Part shown: positions 10,489 to 18,547 of the stretch, piece by piece
Position numbering within the stretch: the first letter of the stretch is position 1
Layout of the letters: each line of letters begins with the position of its first letter
Assembly: GCA_024703915.1 (NCBI GenBank)
Contig: CP087969.1
Location: forward strand, 4,340,001-4,404,000
Source: Massilia sp. H-1
GTDB taxonomy: Bacteria > Pseudomonadota > Gammaproteobacteria > Burkholderiales > Burkholderiaceae_D
Direction of reading: 5' to 3'
Length of the DNA stretch: 64,000 bases
Notes under the pieces: model-generated
Seen by the model: the letters and a program-made list of their open reading frames with translations, nothing else
Database searches by the model: none
Told to the model about the DNA's origin: nothing
Position numbers and translations under genes: made by a program

Positions 10489-11974
10489 TTACAGCATCGG
10501 CAGGCGCAGCATGTCGACCGTCTTGCGGATCAACATGGTGCGGTTGGCCGTGTAGGGCGGGAAGAACAGCTTGATCAGCATCAGCGGCGACGAGCGCAGC
10601 ACGCCGCGCTCGTGCGAGAACGCGCGGAAGCCGTAGACGCCGTGCGCATTGCCCATGCCCGAATTGTTCACGCCGCCAAACGGCAGGTTCCCGTGGGCGA
10701 ACTGGGCCACGCAATGGTTGACGCAGGCGCCGCCCGAGCTGGTGCGCAGGAGGACCTTGTCGATCTGCTTTTGCTGCGTGCTCCAGATGTACAGCGCCAG
10801 CGGCTTGGGCGCGGCGTTGATCTCGGCCAGCACGCGGTCGATGTCCTGGTAGCCGATGATCGGCAGCAGCGGGCCGAAAATTTCTTCTTCGAGGATGCTG
10901 CTGCCTGGCGCGACCTGGTCGAGCAGGGTAGGGGCGATGTAGCAGCTCGCTTCGTCGACCTCGCCGCCGGTATGGACCACGGCGCCCTTGGCCAGCGCGT
11001 CCGACAGCAAGGCTGCCACGCGCTGGGTGTGGCGGCGGTTGACGATGCGGGTCAGGTCCGGGCTGTCCTTTTGCTGGGCCGCGCTGGCGCCATAGCGCTC
11101 GCTCAGCACGCTCTTGCATTGCGCGATGAAGGCGGCCTTGACCGATTCATGCACGTACACCAGGTCGGGCGCGACGCAGGTCTGGCCGTTGTTGATGAAC
11201 TTGCCCCACATGATGGTTTGCGCGGCCAGCACCAGGTTGGCGCTCTCGTCGATGATGGTGGGCGATTTGCCGCCCAGCTCCAGCGTGACGCTGGTCAGGT
11301 GCTTCGCGGCCGCGGTCATGACGATCTTGCCGACCGTCGGCATGAACCGGTAAAGAAGATATGGTCGAACGGCATGGCCAGCAGCGCCGTCGAGGTTGGC
11401 AGGCTGCCTTCGAACAGGGCCACTTCGTCGGCCGGGAACACGTCCTTGATGATGGCCGCCATCAGCGCCGAGACGGCTTAAGCATCATTTCGGATGGCTT
11501 GATGATCGCGGTGTTGCTTAGCCGCCAGGGCCGACACCAGCGGGCCAAAGCACAGGCTCAGGGGATAGTTCCAGGGGGCGATGATCAGTACCCGGCCGCG
11601 CGGCTGGTACTGGACCCAGGCCGAGGTGCCCAGCATGGTATTGGTGGGCCAGGCTTTGACCGGTTTCATCCAGCGCTTGAGGCGGCCCAGCACGTGGCGG
11701 ATTTCTTCCATCACCGGCAGGAATTCGGAGGCTTCGACTTCGGTAGGCGCCTTGCGGTAATCCTGGGCGAACGCGTCGTAGAATTGCTGGCGGCGCGCCA
11801 GCATGGCGTCGCGCAGGCGCACCACGCGCGGATGCGCTCCTTGGCGTCGGACTCGCGCCAGCGCAGGGCGGTGGCCTGCTGGGACGCGAACACGGCACTC
11901 ATCAGTTCCGGCGCCGCTTCGGCGACGGGCGGGACGGCGACCAGCGGCTGGACCTGGGTATTTTGCGAGCTCAT
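10489..11974 (-). CDS. Class-3 type aldehyde dehydrogenase (coniferyl aldehyde dehydrogenase-like)
   Basis: Oxidises aldehydes to acids with NAD(P)+. Landmarks: WVQYQPRGRVLIIAPWNYPLSLCFGPLVSALAA (cofactor fold), VTLELGGKSPTIID (general-base Glu), FINNGQTCVAPDLVYVHE (catalytic Cys; CVAPD is typical of class 3 and coniferyl aldehyde dehydrogenases) and LPFGGVNNSGMGNAHGVYGFRAFSHERGVL. A hydrophobic C-terminal tail (LMLIKLFFPPY) is usual for this group. The start is chosen at 11974 because GGAGGAA lies 9-15 bases upstream; a second ATG six codons earlier has no good RBS. The frame breaks near 11340, 11476-11483, 11515-11522 and 11830. About 490 residues. Confidence 0.85.
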
Positions 11975-11999
11975 GCGTTGGCGTTCCTCCATGGGTGGT

Positions 12000-12205
12000 C
12001 GTGCAGGCTACCACGGTGGCGGCGCCAGGTTTTACAGGTTAACTCTAACTTTTTTCCCGTATTTATGGCAGGGCTCGCTATTTCAAAACAGGTTGCTTTA
12101 AGTCAGACTATCGGCCGTTTAGCGAAATACTATTTCATCTATGATTCCAATAGTTCTATACTACGGTTCTAGATTATTCTTTCCAAACCCACGCAAGGAA
12201 AACAC
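12000..12205 (+). promoter_or_regulatory. AT-rich promoter region of ahpC
   Basis: Non-coding 200-base stretch, much richer in A+T than its surroundings, directly upstream of ahpC. It contains TATACT at 12157-12162 as a plausible -10 element and several ATAG/CTAT tetramers (for example 12129-12162) of the kind that make up OxyR sites. I could not fit a full OxyR ATAG-N7-CTAT array, so OxyR control is only suggested by the gene it precedes. Confidence 0.4.
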
Positions 12206-12755
12206 ATGAAAACTGTAGGCGAAAAATTAGAAGCGTTCAGCGTCCCGGCCGCCAAGCCAGGCTTCAATCACCATGAAGAGAATGGCGTATCGGCCTTCGA
12301 AACGATCACCGAAGCGTCCTTCCCAGGCAAGTGGAAAGTGATTTACTTCTACCCGAAAGACTTCACCTTCGTCTGCCCGACCGAGATCGTCGAATTCGCC
12401 AAACTGAACAACGACCTGAAAGACCGCGACGCAGTCCTGATGGGCGGCTCGACCGACAATGAATTCTGCAAGCTGGCATGGCGCCGCGAGCACAAGGACC
12501 TGACCGGCCTGAACCACTACTCCTTCGGCGACGCGACCGGTTCGCTGGTCGACATGCTGGGCATCCGCGACAAGGCCATGCGCGTTGCACTGCGCAGCGA
12601 CCTTCATCGTCGATCCGGACAACACCATCCAGCACGTGTCGGTCAACAACCTGAACGTGGGCCGCAACCCGTCGGAAATCCTGCGCATCCTGGACGGCCT
12701 GCAGACCGATGAGCTGTGCCCTTGCAACCGCTCGGTGGGCGGCGAAACGCTGTAA
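12206..12755 (+). CDS. ahpC: Alkyl hydroperoxide reductase C (2-Cys peroxiredoxin)
   Basis: Reduces H2O2, organic peroxides and peroxynitrite in the cytoplasm. The peroxidatic Cys lies in YPKDFTFVCPTEIVEFA (about residue 57) and the resolving Cys near the C terminus in DELCPCNRSVGGETL. About 182 residues with a good RBS (AAGGAAAA). One frame break near 12596: an extra A where VALRATFIVDPDN should continue; this one is not at a GCCGGC site. It is paired with ahpD and not ahpF, so AhpD is probably its electron donor. Confidence 0.92.
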
Positions 12756-12769
12756 TACGTGCTTTCATC

Positions 12770-12790
12770 AACCCGCTTCGGCGGGTTTTT
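12770..12790 (+). terminator. Intercistronic terminator/attenuator between ahpC and ahpD
   Basis: Short stem ACCCGC / GCGGGT with a TTCG loop followed by TTTT. Located 15 bases after the ahpC stop and 27 before ahpD, it probably reduces read-through so that ahpC is made in excess. Confidence 0.75.
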
Positions 12791-12816
12791 AAAACGCCAT
12801 ACGATAGGAAAAGACA

Positions 12817-13339
12817 ATGGAATTTCTAAATTCGATTAAAGAACTGATTCCCGACTACGCCAAGGATATCCGCCTCAACATCGACGGCACCATCGCCCGC
12901 TCCAGCCTGGAAGGCAACGATGCCGTGGCCGTGGCACTGGCGGCCGCCTTTGCCGCCAAGTGCCGTCCGATCATCGACATCATCCAGGCCAGCGGCGCGC
13001 TGAGCCCGGAGGAAAGCAATGCCGTGCTGACGGCGTCGGCCCTGATGGGGATGAACAATGTCTGGTACCCGTACCTGGAGATGGCCGACGACGCCGATCT
13101 CAAGACCCAGCTTAGCCCAGCTGCGCATGAATGCCTACGCGACCAATGGCGGCGTGGACAAGCGCCGTTTCGAGATGTACGCGCTGTCGGCGTCGATCGT
13201 GGGGAAATGCCACTTCTGCGTGAAGTCGCACTTTGAATTGCTCAGGAAGGAAGGCATGTCGTCGACCCAGCTGCGCGACGTGGGCCGCATTGCGGCAGTC
13301 GTGAACGCGGCAGCCCAGGTGATTGCCGCGTCGAACTGA
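12817..13339 (+). CDS. ahpD: Alkylhydroperoxidase AhpD (carboxymuconolactone decarboxylase family)
   Basis: About 173 residues. Start MEFLNSIKELIPDYAKDIRLNIDG is typical of AhpD. The active-site CXXC with flanking His is intact (SIVGKCHFCVKSHFELLRKEGM). MGMNNVWYPYLEM and LRMNAYATNGGVDK match the family helices. It probably recycles AhpC or acts as a weak peroxidase with its CXXC. One frame break at 13110-13117 (CAGCTTAGCCCAG where Gln-Pro-Ala-Gln is expected). Follows ahpC closely. Confidence 0.9.
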
Positions 13340-13456
13340 TCAGTGGATCAGGAAGACCGAGGCGTCGGCCAGCACATCGGTGGCGATCAGCAGGTAGGTC
13401 GCCGCGCTGGCCAGCCCGATGTGCAGGGCGGCCCAGGTCATGGGAATGAGGCGCAT
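13340..13456 (-). CDS. Small membrane peptide of 38 residues, unknown function
   Basis: ATG at 13456 with a good RBS (GAAGGAG, 8-9 bases upstream) opens a frame reading MRLIPMTWAALHIGLASAATYLLI, then ATDVLADASVFLIH and stop. One hydrophobic helix with a charged N terminus fits a small inner-membrane protein. Its stop abuts the ahpD stop convergently. I do not recognise a family; it could be chance, but RBS, hydrophobicity and compact spacing support it. Confidence 0.5.
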   Translation of the reverse strand: MRLIPMTWAALHIGLASAATYLLIATDVLADASVFLIH

Positions 13457-13587
13457 GATGAACTCCTTCGGGGCGGTACACAGGGTTTTGTTCCAGGGTA
13501 TGGCTTCATGATAGGCGCTGTTCCGCCTGGCAACCATCGGTGAAAAGTCCGACCGTCTGTAGGACGTTGGCTCGTGCCAGCGCTGTG

Positions 13588-13603
13588 TTCGATAACGTAC
13601 TGA
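13588..13603. promoter_or_regulatory. Copy of the TTCGGTAACGTACCGA element (two mismatches)
   Basis: TTCGATAACGTACTGA, 14 of 16 bases identical to 6516-6531, about 100 bp before the glycine-zipper surface protein. Same distance to start as the other two copies. Confidence 0.4.
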
Positions 13604-13717
13604 CTCATCCGTAACCGGGGAGTACCTTGAAATGCGAGCCGGAAAGTCTCGGCCCTGGCGTACAACCATTTCAAGGAGAACATCATCAAACCCCTGACCA
13701 ACTTATTCGCCGGGCTG

Positions 13718-14767
13718 ATGGCAGCGCTGCCGCTGTGTTTCATCACGCTCGTCCCTGCGCCTGTCCTGGCGCAGCAATATACGACGGCCACGACCCAGGT
13801 CGCGCCCCGTATCCGCGGCTTTGAAGTGGACGAAGTCCGGCGCCTGCGTCCGGGCGTCGATCTCGACTTCACCTTGTACGGCACGCCGGGCGGCCGCGCC
13901 AGCCTGGCCATCCATGGCGCGCGCCGCAACCTGGCGCTGACCGAAACCGAGCCCGGCCAGTACGAGGGCAGTTACACCATCGGTTCGCGCGACAAGATCA
14001 CCGGCACCAGCACCGTGACGGCCAACCTGCGTGTCGGCAACCTCGTCACCAGCGGCGTGCTGGCCGAGTCGCTGCTGCGGGCGGGCGGTCCGCGGCCCCA
14101 GGGACCTGCGTCGGACATGCCGCGCATCGAACGCTTCGACGTGGTCGGCGACGACCGCCTGACGCCGGGCAACGAGCTCAACTTCACCGTGATCGGCACG
14201 CCCGGCGCCAAGGTCGACATGGCGATCGAGGGCACCAAGGGCGTGTTCTTCCTCGATGAAGTCAAGCCTGGCCAGTACAGCGGCGAGTACACGATCCGCC
14301 GCAAGGACCGGATCGCATCGAACAGCGTCGTCACCGCCAATCTGCGGGTCGGCAATCGGGTGGCGACCGCCAAACTGAACAAGCCCTTGCTGGTGGCCGC
14401 GCCGCCCGAACCGCGCGTGGTGCGCTATTGCACCAATTGCGCGACGGTCGAGGCGATCAATGTGGTCCAGGTCGACGGCGACGGCAATTACCTGGGCACG
14501 ATCGGCGGCGGTGTGGTCGGCGCCGCGCTCGGCAGCCAGGTGGGCAAGGGCGATGGCAGGACCGCGGCGCAAATTGCTTAAGCGCTGGGCGGCGCCTATA
14601 TTGGCCGCAACATCGAACGCCATGCCAAGCGCACCCAGCACTACGAAGTGGTGATCCGCTTCGCCAACGGCGGCAGCCAGACGGTCACGTATGAAAACGA
14701 TCCGGGCCTGCGCGTCGGCGAGAAGGTGAAGATCAACGGCGGCGTGCTCGAACGTGACGCCGGCTGA
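13718..14767 (+). CDS. Exported protein with glycine-zipper 2TM domain (17 kDa surface-antigen type)
   Basis: About 350 residues. A signal peptide precedes two copies of a roughly 110-residue beta-rich unit: IRGFEVDEVRRLRPGVDLDFTLYGTPG..., then IERFDVVGDDRLTPGNELNFTVIGTPG..., each ending in a T-V-T-A-N-LRVGN motif. The C terminus has a glycine zipper (GTIGGGVVGAALGSQVGKGDGRTAAQIAG-ALGGAYIGRNIE) and a closing basic beta domain (HYEVVIRFANGGSQTVTYEN). The start is uncertain. ATG 13718 is the first standard start, but codons from 13685 (ATC AAA CCC CTG...) supply a proper charged signal-peptide head behind AAGGAGA at 13674-13680, so the true start is probably 13685 with ATG misread as ATC. Break at 14577-14584 (GCTTAAGC inside the zipper). 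The role is likely envelope integrity. Confidence 0.78.
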
Positions 14768-14783
14768 ACATCGCGCCCCATGC

Positions 14784-14818
14784 AAAAGCCCTTCAGCGTG
14801 TGCTGAAGGGCTTTTTTG
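14784..14818. terminator. Rho-independent terminator between convergent genes
   Basis: Stem AAGCCCTTCAGC / GCTGAAGGGCTT around GTGT, with A-run before and T-run after. Serves the glycine-zipper gene and probably the convergent Crp/Fnr gene. Confidence 0.9.
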
Positions 14819-14831
14819 TTGGCGCCTACGT

Positions 14832-15695
14832 TCAGATGGTGGTGGCCAGGACCTGGTCGTCGCCCGCCTGTTCCGATTTGGCCTTGGCGGCCGCGCTGCT
14901 TTGCTTGGCGCGCGAGCGCGATGGCGGCAGGCGGCGCAGCGTCTTGAGCGCTTCGGCATCCTTGATGCCGATGGTGCGCTGGTCGACGGTGATGAGGCCG
15001 ATTTCATTGAAGGCCGACAGCGTGCGGCTGACCGTTTCCAGCGTGAGGCCCAGATAGCTGCCGATTTCGTGGCGCGTCATGCGCAGGTTGAACAGTTTGC
15101 TCGAGTAACCCATGGCGGCGAAGCGGTCGGCCAGCGACACCAGGAAGCGCGCCACGCGCGCCTCGGCCGACAGCGCACCGAGCATGCCGATCATGGCTTG
15201 TTCGCGCACGAGTTCGCGGCTCATGACGCCATACATGACGTTTTCCAGTTCCAGGTGCACGCGGCCGAGCGCGGTCAGCTTTTTGAACGGCAGCAAAATC
15301 AGATCGCAATCGGACAGGGCGACCGCTTCCGAGGCGTAGTGGCGGGTGTGGATGCCGTCCACGCCGAGCATGTCGCCTTTCATGGGGAAGCTGAGGACTT
15401 GCTCGTTGCCGAATTCATCGATGAGCACGGTTTTGAGGAAGCCGGAATTGACGATGTACAGGGTGTCGAAGGCCTGGCCGATGGTGTGCACGCGCTGGCC
15501 GGTCTTGAATTGCACGTGCTGGAACAGCAGTTCCTCGGAATTGACCGAGACCGCCGCGGTGATGTGCAGCAGGTCGCATACTTCCTTGAGATTGGACCAC
15601 AGGCGGCCCTGGCGTTGCTTACCCCGCTTCCATGGGGGAGGAATGCATGGTCGACGAATTGTTGGGTCGGTTATCGGACGTTGGCGTGGACAGCA
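14832..15695 (-). CDS. Crp/Fnr-family transcriptional regulator
   Basis: About 285 residues. A cyclic-nucleotide-binding-type beta barrel (FKTGQRVHTIGQAFDTLYIVNSGFLKTV, FGNEQVLSFPMKGDMLGVDGI) is followed by a C-terminal winged helix (FNLRMTRHEIGSYLGLTLETVSRTLSAFNEIGLITVD), where LTLETVSRTLS is the recognition helix. The N terminus (MLSTPTSDNRPNNSSTM...) has one Cys (EVCDLLH) and not the four-Cys Fe-S ligand set of FNR, so direct oxygen sensing by an Fe-S cluster is unlikely. A basic Ala/Lys-rich tail follows the HTH. Start 15695 is chosen because GGAG lies 7 bases upstream. The frame breaks near 15615-15622, giving a false start at 15515. Confidence 0.83.
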   Translation of the reverse strand, partial: CCPRQRPITDPTIRRPCIPPPWKRGKQRQGRLWSNLKEVCDLLHITAAVSVNSEELLFQHVQFKTGQRVHTIGQAFDTLYIVNSGFLKTVLIDEFGNEQVLSFPMKGDMLGVDGIHTRHYASEAVALSDCDLILLPFKKLTALGRVHLELENVMYGVMSRELVREQAMIGMLGALSAEARVARFLVSLADRFAAMGYSSKLFNLRMTRHEIGSYLGLTLETVSRTLSAFNEIGLITVDQRTIGIKDAEALKTLRRLPPSRSRAKQSSAAAKAKSEQAGDDQVLATTI

Positions 15696-16050
15696 TGCTC
15701 ATCTCCAGGTGAAAAATCTGTAAGTTTCAAGCTGCTGCCGTCACGAGGCTGGGGTGAGGGCACAGCACGGCTGGGATTAGCTTGCGTCTTTCTATATGAA
15801 CCGCAGGAAAGCCCGAATCGTTGGATTGAGTATGCCAACTCGAGTCCGGCATTGATATCAGCGAACGCTGAATATGAGAGTAGGATAGGGCGCGATACGG
15901 TAGGATAAATCCTACTGGTGCGGTCCGCGCCCATAGGCGAAACGGCGTAGGAGGGGGCGGTGCAACGCTGCTGTCAGCGGCAGAGAGAATCGGTCCTCTT
16001 GACGCGCTTCGGCACGAAACTGCAGCGTTGTTGTCTAAAACGTTTGGCCT
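15696..16050. other. Non-coding 355-base region with a palindrome
   Basis: No credible gene. It holds the upstream region of the Crp/Fnr gene, including the 16-base palindrome GTAGGAT-AA-ATCCTAC at 15900-15915 and a half-site GTAGGAT at 15880-15886, whose starts are 20 bp apart. No terminator was recognised after the NarL-type gene that ends at 16051. Confidence 0.5.
15900..15915. promoter_or_regulatory. Palindrome GTAGGAT-AA-ATCCTAC with upstream half-site
   Basis: Seven-base perfect arms and an AA centre; an extra GTAGGAT sits exactly 20 bp upstream, i.e. on the same helix face. Lies about 205 bp upstream of the Crp/Fnr start. A related hairpin (TGTAGG-T6-CCTACA) occurs at 52500-52517 upstream of the sensor kinase. 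Probable operator of an unknown regulator. Confidence 0.4.
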
Positions 16051-16702
16051 TCAGGATTTGAATGGCGACAGCAAGCGATGCGCGACGGCGTACTGCACCA
16101 TTTCCGACAGCGACGTCATGCCCATCTTTTGCATGATGCGCGTCTTGTGGGTGCTGACCGTTTTCACCGACAGATGCAGGCTGTTGGCGATCTCGGTGAT
16201 CGATTTACCGCCCACCAATAAAGAAAATACTTCGAATTCCCGGTCCGACAATTGTTTGTGCAGCAGTTGCTCGTTCGGGGTCATGATGTTGAGCGCCAGC
16301 TGCTCGGCCACCTCGGTGCTGATGTAAGGCCGCCCCGAGGCCACCTTGCGGATCGCGCCCACCAGCTGGGTGCTTAGAGCGCTCTCTTTGGTCAGGTAGC
16401 CTTGCGCGCTTGGCTGCGCAGATCGCGCACACCGCGTACTGCTCTTCTTCGTGCATGGTCAGGATCAGGATGGCGAGCTTGGGCGCTTCGCTGCGGATCT
16501 GGCGGATCAGGTCGACGCCGCTGCGGCCCGGCATCGACAGGTCGAGCAGCAACAGGTCGAAGCCGCCCTGGCGCACATGCGACAGGACTTCAAATCCATT
16601 GATTGCCTCGCCCACGATGTCGATGTCGAGTGCGCCGTCGAGGATGCGCTTGAGGCCTTCGCGCATGATCGTGTGGTCGTCCGCAATGACAATTCTAATC
16701 AT
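16051..16702 (-). CDS. NarL/FixJ-family response regulator
   Basis: About 215 residues. The receiver domain begins MIRIVIADDHTIMREGLKRIL with the acidic pair DD at residues 8-9. The phosphoacceptor Asp lies in FDLLLLDLSMPGRSG, and ILILTMHEEEQYA is the conserved Thr strand. The C-terminal LuxR-type HTH reads QLSDREFEVFSLLVGGKSITEIANSLHLSVKTVSTHKTRIMQKMG. No partner kinase is adjacent. The frame breaks around 16373-16410 (GCTTAGAGC and a neighbouring indel). The domain order resembles UvrY/GacA but is not enough to name it. Confidence 0.85.
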
Positions 16703-16829
16703 AAGGGTGCAATCGGGCAGGGTAAGAGTGGGCGTGAGCCGGGAACAGGTCAAAACAACCGCTACGTGCGCAGACCTCGCGCAGCGCAAGTGTGCGCCGC
16801 CCACCGGCGGCTCGCAATTAGCAGATCTG

Positions 16830-17296
16830 CTAGGTTGCCGGGGCCTTGATCAGGCGGTGCACCAGCACCGGCTTGGTGGTATGCGACAGCACCTTGTTGG
16901 TGACGCTGCCCAGCAGCAGCTGGCCCCAGCCGCTGCGCCCGTGCGAGCCCATGAAGATCAGGTCGCAATGCTGTTGCTCGGCCACCTCGACAATCTTGAG
17001 GGCGGCGGAATCGGCAAACGCGGTCAGCGCCTCGCATGCGAGCCCGGCGTCGCGCGCGGCCTGCACGATGTCTTTCGTGTGGTCGGCGCCGGTACGTTCC
17101 ATTTGCGCGGTGTAGTCTTCCTCGCTGGGATAGGACGGCGGCACGATTTCGGCATACACCGGGTACTGGTAGGACGGCGCCACGTACAGCGCCAGTACGC
17201 GCGCCCCATCTGGCGCACGAACTGCACGCTTAAGCAGCAAGCGGTCTGGCGTGAAACGGCCGAACCGTCGGTGGTAATCAGGATCTTGCTGTACAT
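16830..17296 (-). CDS. Universal stress protein, UspA family
   Basis: About 154 residues. Starts MYSKILITTDGSAVSRQTA and ends with the ATP-binding loop GSHGRSGWGQLLLGSVTNKVLSHTTKPVLVHR, the G-x2-G-x9-G(S/T) pattern of ATP-binding Usp proteins. RBS GGGAGG lies 6-7 bases before the ATG. Frame disturbed between 17200 and 17236 (CGCTTAAGC). Function: general stress survival; the specific role is unknown. Confidence 0.86.
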
Positions 17297-17713
17297 GGCA
17301 GACCTCCCGTGAGTTGGTGTGTATTTTCCAGTGTAAACCCTGGCGCGGCTATTGATAGAACGCAAACGCTTGATCTCGCTCAATTTCGGTCCCGGCGTCA
17401 AATTTGTCTCAAGCCTTGATAAATTACTTTAAGGTCGAAAAACGCGCTTCTTCCAGTGGTAAGATTACTGAAAACAACAGTTGTTGGCGCAAAAGTGACG
17501 GAAAGCCCCTGTTTTGATTGTCGGCCTCACAAGATTTCAGACTCATTGTGACGGCAGGGACGGGCGCTTATTTACCAAGCATATCGAGCGCTGCTACACT
17601 CGCATTTAGAAGGCAAATAGTTGCCACTGGTCATGCTCTGCCCCAACCTCGCACGGCACATTGAAACAGTGATTTCATTGCGTAATACTTAAAATGAATG
17701 GAGAAGCAGGGAT
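17297..17713. other. Non-coding 417-base region between uspA and cheZ
   Basis: Divergent promoter region for uspA (-) and cheZ-cheA (+). No ORF with coding character was found. It is distinctly AT-richer than flanking genes. I see no convincing sigma-28 promoter for the chemotaxis genes and no hairpin terminator. Confidence 0.5.
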
Positions 17714-18547
17714 ATGACTGATGCCGCCGATGATTTCGATGCATTGTTTGAAGAGGTGTCCGCGCAACGCGTGAGCGCGCCTGTCGCGGCCGCTCCGGCT
17801 GCCGGGGGCGACGATGACGATATGGAAGCGCTGTTCGACCAGGTCGCCTCGACTGTCACCACGCTTAGCCCGCGCCACCGGCCCCGGCAGCCAAGCCTCA
17901 TCGGCACTGGCCGCCTACACCGAAGCGGCCGAGCACCGCGAACCGAACAGCGACAATCCGATGTTCGAACGCCTGGGCGGCATTGTCCGCCTGCTGCACG
18001 ATTCGCTGCGCGAACTGGGCTATGACAAGGCACTGACCGAAGCGTCGAGCCAGATCAACGATGCCCAGGACCGCCTCGAGTACGTGGCCAGCCTGACCGA
18101 ACAGGCCGCCAACAAGGTCCTGAACACGCTCGACGAAGGCATGCTTAGCCCAGGACGTGCTGTCGAAGAAATCGAAGGAAATGGAAGCGCGCTGGAGCGA
18201 CCTGTTCGCAGGCAAGCTCAGCGTTGATGAATTCAAGACGCTGGTAGAATGACGCGACGCGCTCCTTCGCGCAAGCCGTCAGCGAAGCGACCGAAGCCGA
18301 AAAGGCGCGCCTGCTCGAAATCATGATGGCCCAGGACTTCCAGGACATCACGGGCCAGCTGATCAAGAAAGTCGTCACGATCACCAAGACAGTCGAACAT
18401 GAACTGGCCGAGCTGCTGCAAGACAATGCGCCATGGCAGTACGAGAAATTGCAGGCCAAGCCTGCTTTGATGTCGGGCCCGGCCTTGCCGTCGGTCGCGC
18501 TCGATCAAGACAACGTCGACGACCTTCTTGCCGATCTGGGATTCTAA
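17714..18547 (+). CDS. cheZ: CheY-phosphate phosphatase CheZ
   Basis: Dephosphorylates CheY-P to reset the flagellar motor signal. An acidic N-terminal tail (MTDAADDFDALFEEVS, repeated as DDDDMEALFDQVAS) precedes the long helical hairpin. The catalytic segment MMAQDFQDITGQLIKKVV contains the active-site Gln of CheZ. The C-terminal CheY-binding tail DQDNVDDLLADLGF is conserved. About 275 residues. The frame breaks at 17863-17870 and 18145-18152 (both CTTAGCCC) and near 18247. The stop overlaps the cheA start (TAATG). Confidence 0.9.

Noticed and set aside
15415..15600. Alternative GTG start at 15515 for the Crp/Fnr gene
   Set aside because: It is created by a frame break upstream; the repaired frame extends to an ATG at 15695 with a good RBS.
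15690..16050. FNR-type box TTGATATCAG near 15852
   Set aside because: Lacks the four-base spacer of TTGAT-N4-ATCAA and is likely chance.
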